Notes: generated by a model not told the origin, from the letters alone. Counted from the stretch's first letter, positions 1 to 8,947 are shown. The stretch is DNA of 64,000 bases from Labilibaculum sp. (GCA_016342745.1 JAEINT010000004.1:186001-250000); one strand, 5' to 3'. Program-made: numbers and translations.

Positions 1-559
1 TGCTTTCAATCGCCGTTTTAATTTTCGCTGGAAGATTTATCGAACGAATCAATAAAGCCTTCATTTGAATATTATTGGTCTTTAATACTAGAGAAGTTTC
101 TGTAATAATAGCTTCTTCAACTTCTTTTCTTCTAGTAGAGTAAATTTCCTCAGCTGTATATCTACCTGCCACTTGTCTAACCGATGAACGAACCTCAGGA
201 ACAACTAACTGACTGATATAGTCTTTACCAAAAATCTCGTGCAAATACCCAATTTTATTATACTCTGGATTAAAACGAACAGAAACATCAATATTTACAG
301 ATAATCCACTTTTATCTAGAACATCCATTGTTTCTTCACTTTTTTGCTCACGAACAACATAAACATTCATTTTGTTCCAAGGAGCGATCACATGGAAACC
401 AGGCTGAAATACATTATCCTTATCCAATCCACCTGTAAACTTACGGAAAATAACACCACGTTCACCTGGCTGCAGTGTTACGAACATACTTGTTCCAGAC
501 AAAACCAAAATTACGGCCATTATACCTAGTACTATTAAAAAATAAGGTTGTTTCTTCAT
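1..559 (-). CDS. Prohibitin/SPFH (band 7) family protein, 3' part cut by window edge
   Basis: Reading the minus strand from an ATG at 557-559 gives an open frame of 186 codons that runs off the window start, so the C-terminus is missing. The first 25 or so residues form one hydrophobic segment after MKKQP, typical of a signal anchor. The SPFH domain follows, with FVTLQPGERGVIFRKF and FQPGFHVIAPWNK early, then RFNPEY and EVRSSVRQVAGRYTAEEIYS. This is the order seen in bacterial prohibitin-like, HflC-like membrane scaffold proteins, which form oligomeric rings in the inner membrane and often associate with FtsH-type proteases (family knowledge). A second, unrelated SPFH gene lies at 58636-59490. 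The family call is firm; the exact subfamily cannot be set without the C-terminus. Confidence 0.85.
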   Translation of the reverse strand, partial: MKKQPYFLIVLGIMAVILVLSGTSMFVTLQPGERGVIFRKFTGGLDKDNVFQPGFHVIAPWNKMNVYVVREQKSEETMDVLDKSGLSVNIDVSVRFNPEYNKIGYLHEIFGKDYISQLVVPEVRSSVRQVAGRYTAEEIYSTRRKEVEEAIITETSLVLKTNNIQMKALLIRSINLPAKIKTAIES

Positions 560-692
560 CTTTTTTATATTTACTGTTTCAATTATATTTCTAATTCATG
601 TTAAATATAGTACAATAATATTAGATATTACGGTATGTGTAGCGTCTAAATAAAAAATACGCCTCTCTTATCAAAAGAAAATAAGATGTTAG

Positions 693-723
693 TTTGAAGA
701 TTGAGAAAAATTACATAATTTCG
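693..723 (+). promoter_or_regulatory. Bacteroidota-type promoter for the nucleoside phosphorylase gene
   Basis: TTTG at 693-696, a 19-bp spacer and TAATTTCG at 716-723 match the Bacteroidota -33/-7 pattern (TTTG-N19-TAnnTTTG) with one mismatch in the -7 box. It lies 29 bp upstream of the ATG at 753. Assignment is by consensus only. Confidence 0.5.
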
Positions 724-752
724 GCTCTTTGCTCTCGTAAATTTTTAAAGAT

Positions 753-1628
753 ATGAAAGAAATAAAATCATCAGAATTAATTATCAATCCTGACGGAAGC
801 GTTTTTCATTTACACCTTAAACCAGAACAACTGGCCGAAACTGTAATTTTGGTTGGTGACCCAGGTAGAGTTGAACTCGTAGCGAGTTATTTTGACAGCG
901 TTGAATGTACAGTTTCAAATAGAGAATTTGTTACTAAAACAGGTATATATAAAGGTAAAAGACTATCGGTCCTTTCTACTGGTATTGGTACGGATAACAT
1001 CGATATCGTAGTTAATGAGCTAGATGCTTTGGTAAATATTGATTTAAAAAGCAGAACACCTAAAAAAGAACATACTAGCTTAAATCTAGTAAGAATCGGA
1101 ACTTCTGGTGCATTACAAGGATTTATTCCTGTAGATTCGTTTTTATTATCTAAAAAATCAATTGGTTTCGATGGAATGTTAAACTTTTACGCAAATCGAG
1201 ATTCTGTATCAGAGCTTGATTTTGAAGAGGCATTCAAACAATTTGTGAACTGGGATAAAAAACTAGCATCTCCTTATGTTGTACCTGCATCTAAATTACT
1301 TGTAGATCAGCTTGATGGTGACGATATGATCCAAGGAGTAACCATTTCGGCTAACGGATTTTATGGTCCTCAAGGAAGAGTGTTACGTCTACAAACGCTT
1401 GATCCAGATTTAAACGACAAAATTGAAGCCTTTGAGTTCAATGGTGAAAAAATCACGAACTATGAAATGGAAAGTTCTGCAATTTTTGGTCTTTCAGCAA
1501 TGTTAGGCCACGAATCGGTTGCAGTTTGTGCAATTATTGCCAACAGAATCAATAAAGATGCAAGTAAAGACTATAAACCAACGATAAAAAAGTTGATTCA
1601 AACCGTTTTAGATCGACTTGGTAAATAG
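753..1628 (+). CDS. udp: Nucleoside phosphorylase (uridine phosphorylase-like)
   Basis: A 291-aa cytoplasmic protein of the NP-I (PNP/UDP) family, which cleaves nucleosides with phosphate to a free base and (deoxy)ribose-1-phosphate in pyrimidine or purine salvage. The phosphate-binding start VGDPGRV is near residue 34, GTSGALQ near residue 117, and the nucleoside-binding YEMESSAIFGLS near residue 236, where the Met-Glu pair normally contacts ribose. The length is a little above E. coli Udp (253 aa), as is usual for the Bacteroidota branch. The ATG at 753 follows a good promoter, and the gene ends at an intrinsic terminator at 1651-1684, so it is probably monocistronic. Base specificity (uracil or other) cannot be read from the sequence, so the symbol is tentative. 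Confidence 0.85.
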   Translation: MKEIKSSELIINPDGSVFHLHLKPEQLAETVILVGDPGRVELVASYFDSVECTVSNREFVTKTGIYKGKRLSVLSTGIGTDNIDIVVNELDALVNIDLKSRTPKKEHTSLNLVRIGTSGALQGFIPVDSFLLSKKSIGFDGMLNFYANRDSVSELDFEEAFKQFVNWDKKLASPYVVPASKLLVDQLDGDDMIQGVTISANGFYGPQGRVLRLQTLDPDLNDKIEAFEFNGEKITNYEMESSAIFGLSAMLGHESVAVCAIIANRINKDASKDYKPTIKKLIQTVLDRLGK

Positions 1629-1650
1629 CTTTTACCCTTATTATCAAAGA

Positions 1651-1684
1651 TTTAACCCGCAAGATTGTTTTTCCTTGCGGGTTT
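1651..1684 (+). terminator. Intrinsic terminator of the nucleoside phosphorylase gene
   Basis: Stem AACCCGCAAG / CTTGCGGGTT with an ATTGTTTTTC-type loop, followed by a short T-rich run. It lies between the udp stop and the ATG at 1717, which argues that the next gene starts at 1717 and not at the upstream TTG inside udp. Confidence 0.75.
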
Positions 1685-1716
1685 TACTATATTTAGTGAG
1701 GACTAAACCTATTGAT

Positions 1717-2577
1717 ATGAATAAGAATAAATTAGCTGCTCTATTGTCCTTACTGGATGATCCTGATCAAGAAATTTATCGAAGTATTGAAAAGGAGCTA
1801 GCAGAATTACCGATAAGTACGATCCCTCAATTAGAAGATTCGTGGTTCAATTCAAAGAATGAAATGTACCAGGAAAGATTGGAATCAGTTATCAACAAAA
1901 TTCAATTCACTAATGTCAAGAAGGATCTAATAAAATGGGCCGCTTCCGAATCACCAAATTTGATTGATGGAGCTATATTAATCAATCAAAGTTACAATCC
2001 AAACCTCTTAACGGATCCTATACGAAAAAATGTTCAGAAAATAAAGTACGATGTTAGCCTTGAACTAAACGAGCATCATACTGCATTGGAAAAGATTAAA
2101 ATTCTTAACCATTTTTTCTACAACATTCATAATTATCATCCACTTCCTCCTAACCAGCCTACTAATTGGGACGGCGATATTGGAACTGTTTTATCTCAAA
2201 AAAATGGTAATTACATTATTCTAGCCATTATTTACGCTGGAATTGCCCAAGAGTTAAACATACCTGTCTATGGCATTAATTTGCCTGGAAGTGTTTTACT
2301 ATGCTATAAAAACGAACAACACCCAGAATCAAAACGTACACCTTCCGACTCAATTCTTTTTTACATTAACCCAATCGATAAAGGAACCGTTTTCGGACAA
2401 AAGGAACTTTCGCAGATTATTTCAACAAAAAACATAGAGAATAACTCTAAATATTATCTTCCTACATCGAATAATAGCCTAATAAAAAGGTTGGTACAGC
2501 ACGAAATTAGCGTGTACAAAAAGTTAAAATTGAATAGCTACATTCCAAATTTCAAAGAATTATTCAAATCCTTATAA
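1717..2577 (+). CDS. SirB1/transglutaminase-like superfamily protein with altered core motif
   Basis: A 286-aa protein from the ATG at 1717, chosen over an upstream in-frame TTG at 1618 because a terminator hairpin lies between them. The N-terminal part is helical and charged. From about residue 120 the SirB1 (UPF0162) transglutaminase-like core appears, with LNHFFYNIHNY, VLSQKNGNYIILAIIYAGI and IPVYGINLPGSVLLCY. In the family the two core motifs normally read GNPISL and LPGHF. Here Pro becomes Tyr and the conserved His becomes Ser, so any residual catalytic function is doubtful. No signal peptide is seen. Biochemical function of the family is poorly known, so only the fold is assigned. Confidence 0.7.
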   Translation: MNKNKLAALLSLLDDPDQEIYRSIEKELAELPISTIPQLEDSWFNSKNEMYQERLESVINKIQFTNVKKDLIKWAASESPNLIDGAILINQSYNPNLLTDPIRKNVQKIKYDVSLELNEHHTALEKIKILNHFFYNIHNYHPLPPNQPTNWDGDIGTVLSQKNGNYIILAIIYAGIAQELNIPVYGINLPGSVLLCYKNEQHPESKRTPSDSILFYINPIDKGTVFGQKELSQIISTKNIENNSKYYLPTSNNSLIKRLVQHEISVYKKLKLNSYIPNFKELFKSL

Positions 2578-2613
2578 CAAAAAAGCACGCTTCGAAAGAA
2601 GCGTGCTTTTTTA
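2578..2613. terminator. Bidirectional terminator between convergent genes
   Basis: AAAAAGCACGC-TTCGAAAGAA-GCGTGCTTTTTT: a GC-rich stem flanked by A and T runs, able to end both the plus-strand SirB1-like gene and the minus-strand rny transcript. Confidence 0.85.
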
Positions 2614-2629
2614 ACCTATAATTGTTTAT

Positions 2630-4162
2630 CTATTTAGCGTAATTAATCGCTCTAGTTTCTCTAATTACAGTGATCTTAACCTGACCTGGATAAGTCATTT
2701 CATCCTGTATTTTCTGAGCAATATCTAATGATAATGTTTCAGCTTCTTTATCAGAAACCTTATCGCTACCAACAATCACACGTAATTCTCTACCTGCCTG
2801 TATTGCATATGTTTTAAGAACTCCTGGGTGAGATAAAGCTAAATTCTCTAGATCTTTCAATCTCTTGATGTAAGATTCTACAATTTCTCTTCTTGCTCCA
2901 GGACGTGCACCCGAAATAGCATCACAAGCCTGAATAATTGGAGAAATCATTGAGGTCATCTCAATCTCATCATGGTGAGCACCAATTGCATTGCAAATGT
3001 CTGGCTTCTCTTTATACTTTTCAGCCAATTTCATACCTAAAATTGCGTGTGGCAATTCTGGCTCCTCATCTGGCACTTTACCAATATCATGCAGTAAACC
3101 GGCACGTTTAGCTCTCTTCGCATTTAAACCAAGCTCTGTTGCCATAATCGCACAAAGGTTAGCTGTTTCTCTAGAGTGCTGTAATAAATTCTGTCCGTAA
3201 GAAGAACGATATTTCATTTTACCTACCAAACGAATTAATTCAGGATGCAATCCGTGAATTCCCAAGTCAATTGCAGTACGTTTACCTGTTTCAATGATTT
3301 CTTCTTCAATCTGTTTGCGAACCTTATTCACAACCTCTTCAATTCTTGCAGGGTGAATACGACCATCAGTTACCAGTTGGTGCAATGCTAAACGAGCAAT
3401 TTCACGACGAACTGGATCAAAACCAGAAAGAACAATAGCTTCAGGAGTATCATCTACAATAATCTCAATACCTGTAGCTGCCTCAATGGCGCGAATATTA
3501 CGTCCTTCCCTACCAATAATTCTACCTTTAATCTCATCCGATTCGATATGGAAAATGGTAACAGAATTTTCAATAGCTGTTTCAGTGGCAACTCTTTGAA
3601 TGGTTTTAACAACCACCTTCTTAGCTTCCATATTAGCAGTCATTTTGGCCTCTTCCATGATTTCATTCACATAAGACATCGCCTCTGTTTTGGCTTCATC
3701 TTTCATAGAATCAACCAATTGTGCCTTAGCCTCTTCGCCTGACATACCAGACATCTCTTCCAACTGCTCAATTTGCTGTCTTTTCGCCTTTTCTAATTCA
3801 TCCCCTTTTCTCTCAACTAAGTCGATCTGAACATTTAAATTATCGCGAATTGCGTCAACTTCTTTTTTCTTTCTCTGAAAATCTTCAACTCTTTGGTTTA
3901 ATACATTATCCTTTTGCTTAAATTTATTTTCAGCTGCAAGTAATTTATTATTCTTAGCGTTAATTTGTTTCTCATGTTCCGTCTTTAGCTGAAAGAATTT
4001 CTCTTTAGCCTGAAGGATTTTATCTTTTTTGATCACTTCAGCTTCTGCTTGCGCGTCCTTAATTATTGAGCTGCTCTTAGTTTTAAGAGCTTTTTGCAAA
4101 ACAAAGTAAGAAACAACACCCCCGCCAACAAAAGCAATGGACCCTATTATTATTTCAATCAT
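2630..4162 (-). CDS. rny: Ribonuclease Y
   Basis: A 510-aa membrane-anchored endoribonuclease that initiates mRNA decay. It starts with one transmembrane helix ([20 protein letters not shown]), then a long Lys/Glu-rich coiled coil to about residue 200. A KH RNA-binding domain follows ([20 protein letters not shown] near residue 212), then the catalytic HD domain ([18 protein letters not shown], with the HD pair near residue 357, and GAHHDEIE). The C-terminus ends [19 protein letters not shown], as in other RNase Y proteins. The ATG at 4162 was chosen over an upstream in-frame start at 4219 because it gives the usual length (510-520 aa), and because the upstream start would lie in the putative 6S RNA terminator region. 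The gene ends at a bidirectional terminator. Confidence 0.95.
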   Translation of the reverse strand: MIEIIIGSIAFVGGGVVSYFVLQKALKTKSSSIIKDAQAEAEVIKKDKILQAKEKFFQLKTEHEKQINAKNNKLLAAENKFKQKDNVLNQRVEDFQRKKKEVDAIRDNLNVQIDLVERKGDELEKAKRQQIEQLEEMSGMSGEEAKAQLVDSMKDEAKTEAMSYVNEIMEEAKMTANMEAKKVVVKTIQRVATETAIENSVTIFHIESDEIKGRIIGREGRNIRAIEAATGIEIIVDDTPEAIVLSGFDPVRREIARLALHQLVTDGRIHPARIEEVVNKVRKQIEEEIIETGKRTAIDLGIHGLHPELIRLVGKMKYRSSYGQNLLQHSRETANLCAIMATELGLNAKRAKRAGLLHDIGKVPDEEPELPHAILGMKLAEKYKEKPDICNAIGAHHDEIEMTSMISPIIQACDAISGARPGARREIVESYIKRLKDLENLALSHPGVLKTYAIQAGRELRVIVGSDKVSDKEAETLSLDIAQKIQDEMTYPGQVKITVIRETRAINYAK

Positions 4163-4195
4163 ATCATAGAATATTAAGTCAATATTATTATATAT

Positions 4196-4340
4196 ATAAA
4201 ACAAAACCCGCACTATCACTCAGGCTTGCAGTCATAACATTAAATAGTATTATTTTAACGACCTTTAAGGTACGAGAAAATCACTACATAACATTAAAAT
4301 TGCTAATCGCTTAAGAAATAATGCGGGTTTCTACTTTTTT
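4196..4340 (-). ncRNA. ssrS: Probable 6S RNA (ssrS)
   Basis: The 190-base gap between zapA and rny folds on the minus strand as follows. A 10-bp closing stem joins AAACCCGCAT (4321-4330) to GTGCGGGTTT (about 4203-4212). Inside it are CTTAAGC pairing with GCCTGAG (one mismatch) and TT(A)GCA pairing with TGCAA. A large central bubble has the same 11-mer TTAATGTTATG on both sides. At the tip is a hairpin of ATTTT, CG and ACC paired with GGT, CG and AAAAT around a TTAAA loop. Closing stem, large bubble and apical stem is the 6S RNA architecture that mimics an open promoter. In Proteobacteria ssrS lies directly downstream of zapA, as here. The 3' end (GCGGGTTTTGTTTTA) is T-rich like a terminator. 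Its size (about 130-140 nt) is shorter than E. coli 6S. The identification is inferred from structure and position. Confidence 0.6.
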
Positions 4341-4353
4341 ATTCAAAAGTAAA

Positions 4354-4644
4354 CTACTCTTTATCCAAAAATTCTCTTAACTCCTGCTCCATCACTTTAA
4401 TTTCATCTAAAACTGGTGAAACATCGGTCTTATTTTCTGTTTCAATAACCTTTATAACGTATTGTAATGAGGCCATTGCCAAAAAATCTTGAGTATCTTT
4501 ATCTTTATATCGTTGTTTGTATTGCAATACTTTCTCATTAATCATTTTTGCAGCTTTTCGGATAACCTCTTCCTGTTTCCGATCTATCTTTAAAGGATAG
4601 AAACGATCTGCTACATTAACTCTTATCGAAAGTTTTTCGTCCAT
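4354..4644 (-). CDS. zapA: Cell division protein ZapA
   Basis: A 96-aa cytoplasmic protein that bundles FtsZ protofilaments at the division ring. The ZapA features are visible: N-terminal beta strands (KLSIRVNVADRFYPLKID), then EEVIRKAAKMINEKVLQYKQRY, DTQDFLAMASLQYVIKVI and a C-terminal acidic coiled coil. The ATG at 4644 is preferred over an in-frame TTG two codons upstream. It starts 9 bases after the stop of the coiled-coil gene 4654-4950, so the two are co-transcribed from the promoter at 4967-4997. Downstream, on the same strand, is the candidate 6S RNA. Confidence 0.92.
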   Translation of the reverse strand: MDEKLSIRVNVADRFYPLKIDRKQEEVIRKAAKMINEKVLQYKQRYKDKDTQDFLAMASLQYVIKVIETENKTDVSPVLDEIKVMEQELREFLDKE

Positions 4645-4653
4645 AAACAAATT

Positions 4654-4950
4654 CTACCTGTTTAAAAGAGCAATACATTTATCAATCTCCCGCACAATTC
4701 GGTTAATTTTAACCTTAGCCTCTTGCGAATCTCCACTATTTGCCGCAAATGTTTTGGCTAACTTTAATGTATTGTATTGATGGTCCAATTCTTCCTTATC
4801 CCTATTCAGATTTTCAATCTTCTCCATAAGTTCTAACTTCTCATGTATTAAAGATTCTTTTTCTTCCTTGGATTTTTTGTACAACGAAATTAGTTCTGAA
4901 ATCTGTTCTTTCAAACTATTTACTATTTCGTTTGGTTCTTGGTCCATCAT
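4654..4950 (-). CDS. Small coiled-coil protein, probable ZapB-like ZapA partner
   Basis: A 98-aa soluble protein that is coiled coil almost throughout (IVNSLKEQISELISLYKKSK, KESLIHEKLELMEKIENLNR, DKEELDHQYNTLKLAKTFAA). It ends with EAKVKINRIVREIDKCIALL. Such a small coiled-coil gene commonly precedes zapA in Bacteroidota and is thought to be functionally comparable to ZapB, which links ZapA to other divisome parts (inferred by analogy and position). There is no catalytic motif. It is transcribed with zapA from a canonical promoter 17 bp upstream of the start. The start is the first of two consecutive ATG codons. Confidence 0.75.
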   Translation of the reverse strand: MMDQEPNEIVNSLKEQISELISLYKKSKEEKESLIHEKLELMEKIENLNRDKEELDHQYNTLKLAKTFAANSGDSQEAKVKINRIVREIDKCIALLNR

Positions 4951-4966
4951 TAAAATTTTTCTTTTA

Positions 4967-4997
4967 CAAAATTAACATTGCTGAGAAGATAATCAAA
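4967..4997 (-). promoter_or_regulatory. Canonical Bacteroidota promoter of the zapB-like/zapA operon
   Basis: Read on the minus strand: TTTG (4994-4997), exactly 19 bp, then TAATTTTG (4967-4974). Both boxes match the Bacteroidota sigma-ABfr consensus. It is 17 bp upstream of the ATG at 4950. Confidence 0.7.
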
Positions 4998-5048
4998 TAT
5001 ATTAGTTCGTATTTTGTAAATCATTTAAGAAAAAAAAGCTTTTTTTTG

Positions 5049-5056
5049 TAGTTTTG
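5049..5056 (+). promoter_or_regulatory. Candidate -7 box for the M23 peptidase gene
   Basis: TAGTTTTG fits TAnnTTTG and lies 32 bp upstream of the ATG at 5088. No clear TTTG is found at the expected -33 distance. Confidence 0.4.
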
Positions 5057-5087
5057 GTAATCATTACACGAATCTTTTACAATTACG

Positions 5088-6818
5088 ATGAAGCTAAGCA
5101 CTACAAACATAATCACATGCCTATTTTTTCTACTAAATTCAGTAAGCTTTACAACATTTTCGCAGGATGCTAAATTTCCTCAAAATTATTTTAGAGCTCC
5201 TGTTGATTTCACAATGACCTTATCAGGAAATTTTGCAGAATTAAGAAATAATCATTTTCATTCAGGTATTGATATCCGAACTTTTACCACAGGAAAAAAA
5301 GTCTATTCCATTGCTGATGGTTTTGTTAGTCGAATAAAAATAGCAGCAGGTGGTTACGGGAAAGCCATTTACATCAATCATCCTAATGGCTACACTTCTG
5401 TTTATGCTCATTTGGATCATTTCAATCCAGAAATTGAAAAATTCATAAAAGCGCATCAATACAAAAAGAACTCATTCGAATTCGACCTGGAACTTAAAAA
5501 GGATCAAATACAACTCAAAAAAGGAAATATAATTGCTTACTCTGGGAATACTGGATCTTCTGCTGGTCCACATTTGCATTTTGAGATTAGAGACACAAAA
5601 TCGGAACATCCATTAAATCCACTCCTTTTTGGATTTCGAATAAAGGATACAACTCCCCCTAAAATATTCAGTTTATACATCTATCCTCTTGATTCTATAA
5701 GTAGTGTTAATGGTCATAATACAAGACAACAATTTTCCGTTACCTATTATAATAATGCTTATCATTTAAAAGGAGATCCTAAAGTGCGCTTATTGGGTCA
5801 GATTGGCTTTGCTCTGGAAACGAATGATTACATGGATAACACATGGGGTAAGTGTGGAATTTTCGAATTAAAAATGAATATCAACGATAGTTTACAATCT
5901 AATTATAAATTTAAAGAATTTTCTTTTGATAAATCAAGATTTATTAACAGCCATATGGACTATGCGTTGAATATTACTAAGAATAAACGCATTCACAAAA
6001 CATTTAAGGATCCCAACAATCAACTTAGTATTTACTCAAAAATGAATAACAATGGGGTTTATTCATTTAAATCTGAAAAAAGTTATAAAATAGACTTTAT
6101 TATATCTGACGCAAAAAATAACATATCGAAATTGAGAGTTTATGCAAAAGGAGCGACGAGTATAAAAGCATTTCCACAAGAGAAATTTACAAAACTATTG
6201 AATTGGGAAACAGAAAATATTTACGAAAATTCCGGAATCCAAATTAAGTTTCCAAAAAATAGCTTCTACACAGATTTAAAATTTAACTATTCGGTAAAGA
6301 AGGATTCTAACTTTTATTCCGATATCCATTCCATACAAAATGAAAATGTTCCTTTACATACTTATTACACTTTATCTATAAACCCAAGAACTATTCCTAA
6401 TCACAAATCAGAAAAACTACTTATTGTTAGAGTTAATAAGGACAAAAGCTTATCCTACGAAGGTGGGATTTATTTTGATGGGTCGATGAAAACCAAAACA
6501 AGATATTTCGGTGATTTTACGATTGCGATAGACACAGTACCTCCTACCATTAAGGCCAGAACTAATTTTGCTTTAAACAGTTTAAAAGGTCAGAAATCTA
6601 TTCGTTTTTCTATTGATGATGAGCTATCAGGTATTAAATCGTACAAAGGTTTAATTGATGAAAAATGGGTTCTATTTGAATATGATGAAAAAAATAAACT
6701 GCTCTTCTATACTTTCGACAAAAAGAGACTAATTTCAGGTAGAAAACACAAGTTACAACTAATAGTTACTGACAAAATAGGAAACAAATCGAATTTCAAG
6801 GAAGAATTCATTTGGTAG
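5088..6818 (+). CDS. Secreted M23 family metallopeptidase (murein hydrolase type)
   Basis: A 576-aa protein with a Sec signal peptide (hydrophobic IITCLFFLLNSVSFTTFS, then QDAKF). The LytM/M23 domain follows directly: NNHFHSGIDI (first Zn ligands H and D, near residues 57-62), then YAHLDHF, then SGNTGSSAGPHLHFEI (HxH near residues 161-165). All metal and catalytic residues are present, so it can be active, cutting peptide cross-links in peptidoglycan. The remaining roughly 380 residues are beta-rich and carry no motif I can name; this long C-terminal tail is typical of the Bacteroidota members. It is divergent from the zapB-like operon with its own promoter. Substrate bond and role (division, growth or lysis) are not readable from sequence. 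Confidence 0.88.
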   Translation: MKLSTTNIITCLFFLLNSVSFTTFSQDAKFPQNYFRAPVDFTMTLSGNFAELRNNHFHSGIDIRTFTTGKKVYSIADGFVSRIKIAAGGYGKAIYINHPNGYTSVYAHLDHFNPEIEKFIKAHQYKKNSFEFDLELKKDQIQLKKGNIIAYSGNTGSSAGPHLHFEIRDTKSEHPLNPLLFGFRIKDTTPPKIFSLYIYPLDSISSVNGHNTRQQFSVTYYNNAYHLKGDPKVRLLGQIGFALETNDYMDNTWGKCGIFELKMNINDSLQSNYKFKEFSFDKSRFINSHMDYALNITKNKRIHKTFKDPNNQLSIYSKMNNNGVYSFKSEKSYKIDFIISDAKNNISKLRVYAKGATSIKAFPQEKFTKLLNWETENIYENSGIQIKFPKNSFYTDLKFNYSVKKDSNFYSDIHSIQNENVPLHTYYTLSINPRTIPNHKSEKLLIVRVNKDKSLSYEGGIYFDGSMKTKTRYFGDFTIAIDTVPPTIKARTNFALNSLKGQKSIRFSIDDELSGIKSYKGLIDEKWVLFEYDEKNKLLFYTFDKKRLISGRKHKLQLIVTDKIGNKSNFKEEFIW

Positions 6819-6925
6819 GCAATCTTATGTACCATAGAGTATTATTTACAAACAAATATCTTATACAACACTCAAAACTCGTATAAATAGAGACTTTTAT
6901 CACTTTTACCTATGATTTTTTTTTC

Positions 6926-6933
6926 TATTTTTG
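6926..6933 (+). promoter_or_regulatory. Candidate -7 box for the C69 peptidase gene
   Basis: TATTTTTG matches TAnnTTTG, 52 bp upstream of the ATG at 6986, in a T-rich region. The -33 element is not clear. Confidence 0.4.
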
Positions 6934-6985
6934 TACGATCGAAAACGATTTAATTCAGATTTGAATTCATTTAAAATAGCTAAAC

Positions 6986-8701
6986 ATGAAAAAGATTTTT
7001 GTACTTACCGCGCTTGCGCTGTTGGTGTCTGTTTTCTCAACACCAAATGCTAGTGCATGTACTAATTACCTAATCACTCGTGGTGCTTCCACTGATGGTT
7101 CTAACATGATCACCTATGCAGCGGATTCGCATGTTCTATATGGTGAATTATACTTCCGTCCTGCTGCTGATTGGGCAGAAGACACAATGATTGATGTATA
7201 TGAGTGGGATACTGGAAAGTTTCTTGGCCAAATCCCTCAGGTACCACATACCTATTCTGTTGTTGGTAACATGAATGAATTTCAGTTAGCAATTGGAGAA
7301 ACTACTTATGGTGGACGAAAAGAACTTGGATCTCAAGAAGGTGGTATTATTGATTATGGTAGTCTTATATATTTAACTCTACAACGAGCAAAAAATGCTC
7401 GAGAAGCAATAAAAGTAATGACCGATCTTGTTGAAACTTATGGTTACTATAGTTCTGGAGAATCTTTTTCAATTCAAGATGCAAATGAAGTATGGATTCT
7501 TGAAATGATTGGTAAAGGTGACGGCGAAAAAGGAGCTGTTTGGGTTGCCCGTATGATTCCTGATGGTTATGTAAGTGGACACGCAAATCAAGCAAGAATT
7601 ACAACATTTCCATTAGAAGGTAAAACTTCTATTTCTTCGGATAAAATGGATAAGATTTTTAATCCTGAAGTAACAAATGTTTATGCTAAAGACGTTATAT
7701 CTTTTGCAAAAGAAAAAGGTTTTTATCCTAAAGAAGGAAAAAATAAAGAATTTAGTTTTTCAGATACTTATGCTCCTGTTGACTTTGGTGGTGCTCGCTT
7801 TTGCGAAATTAGAGTTTGGTCTTTCTTTAATGATGTAAAAGAAGGAATGGATCAATATTTTGATTACTGCAAAGGAAAAGTGGAGCATGACGATAAAGGA
7901 TATGCAACGAACAGAATGCCTTTGTGGATTAAACCAGACAAAAAAATTAATGTACTTGAAGTAATGGATTTCATGAGAAATCACCTTGAAGGAACTGATT
8001 TAGACATGGCGAAAGACATGGGAGCTGGTCCTTATGGCAATCCTTACAGATGGAGACCTTTAACTTGGAAAGTTGATGGAGTTGCCTACTGTAATGAACG
8101 TGCTACTGCTACTCAGCAAACAGGTTTCTCTTTTGTTGCTCAGAGTAGAAATTGGTTACCAGATGCAGTTGGTGGAATTAACTGGTTTGGTGTTGATGAT
8201 GCTTCTTCTTCAGTTTATTTCCCTGCTTATTGTGGCATTACAAGAGTTCCTAAGACTTTTGCTGTAGGTAATGGTAAATTGATGGACTTCACAAATAATT
8301 CAGCATTCTGGATCTTTAATCAGGTTAGTAATTTAGCTTATACTCGCTACAATGAGATACACCCTGAAATTGCAATCAAACAGAAAGCTTTAGAAACCAA
8401 ATATCTTGCGTTTACAAATATTATTGATCTTGCTGCTGAAGGAATGTTCAAAAAAGATGAAGCTGCTGCTATGGAATTTCTGACTGATTTTTCTTGCAAT
8501 CAAGGAAACAATTTAGTTTCTGAGTGGAAAGAATTTTATGGCTTCCTATTTGCTAAATTTATGGACGGTAACATCAAAACAAAAGATGGTAACAAGCAAA
8601 ATCCTAAAATGAAACAACCAGGATATAGCAAAGAATATTACGAAACAATTGTTAAAACAACAGGTGATAAATTAAAGGTTATTGGTGGTGACGGCCATTA
8701 A
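6986..8701 (+). CDS. C69 family dipeptidase (Ntn hydrolase), secreted
   Basis: A 571-aa protein with a Sec signal peptide ending NASA and the mature N-terminus Cys25 (ACTNYLITRGAS). In family C69 this Cys becomes the N-terminal nucleophile after processing. Further family features are YAADSHVLYGELYF, YSVVGNMNEFQLAIGETTYGG, EESFSI-type strand context and DEVWILEMIG-like ANEVWILEMIGKG, WVARMIPDGYVSGHANQARI and, late, WWRPL-type PYRWRPLTWKV. The protein is predicted to release amino acids from dipeptides in the periplasm or outside the cell. The length matches the Bacteroidota secreted members. It is monocistronic, with a candidate promoter upstream and a strong terminator at 8723-8751. Specificity is unknown. 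Confidence 0.9.
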   Translation: MKKIFVLTALALLVSVFSTPNASACTNYLITRGASTDGSNMITYAADSHVLYGELYFRPAADWAEDTMIDVYEWDTGKFLGQIPQVPHTYSVVGNMNEFQLAIGETTYGGRKELGSQEGGIIDYGSLIYLTLQRAKNAREAIKVMTDLVETYGYYSSGESFSIQDANEVWILEMIGKGDGEKGAVWVARMIPDGYVSGHANQARITTFPLEGKTSISSDKMDKIFNPEVTNVYAKDVISFAKEKGFYPKEGKNKEFSFSDTYAPVDFGGARFCEIRVWSFFNDVKEGMDQYFDYCKGKVEHDDKGYATNRMPLWIKPDKKINVLEVMDFMRNHLEGTDLDMAKDMGAGPYGNPYRWRPLTWKVDGVAYCNERATATQQTGFSFVAQSRNWLPDAVGGINWFGVDDASSSVYFPAYCGITRVPKTFAVGNGKLMDFTNNSAFWIFNQVSNLAYTRYNEIHPEIAIKQKALETKYLAFTNIIDLAAEGMFKKDEAAAMEFLTDFSCNQGNNLVSEWKEFYGFLFAKFMDGNIKTKDGNKQNPKMKQPGYSKEYYETIVKTTGDKLKVIGGDGH

Positions 8702-8722
8702 TAGCATATGAATAGCATATTG

Positions 8723-8751
8723 AAAAGGAGTCGAATGACTCCTTTTTTTTT
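8723..8751 (+). terminator. Terminator of the C69 peptidase gene
   Basis: AAAAGGAGTC-GAAT-GACTCCTTTTTTTTT: perfect stem, four-base loop and a long T run. Confidence 0.9.
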
Positions 8752-8858
8752 GCTCTTACTATTTTTATACTTTCTTGAATTGAAAACATTTCGCATAGTC
8801 ACTTTATTTTTAGTGGCATTATTCTTAATAAAAGAGATGTTTATATCATATTTATTAC

Positions 8859-8866
8859 TAAATTTG
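8859..8866 (+). promoter_or_regulatory. Candidate -7 box for rplS
   Basis: TAAATTTG matches TAnnTTTG exactly, 82 bp upstream of the rplS start. This leaves a leader of roughly 75 nt, which may carry control of L19 synthesis, although I see no obvious structure. Confidence 0.45.
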
Positions 8867-8947
8867 CCGCGAATTCGTGCGTAATCTCTGACATGGTAAT
8901 AGATGAATATGTTTACATTGCGCTCGTGAACTTTAACAAATAAGACA

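Noticed and set aside
344-529. A 61-aa open frame on the plus strand
   Set aside because: It lies antisense within the prohibitin-like gene, which has clear homology and coding pattern in the minus strand.
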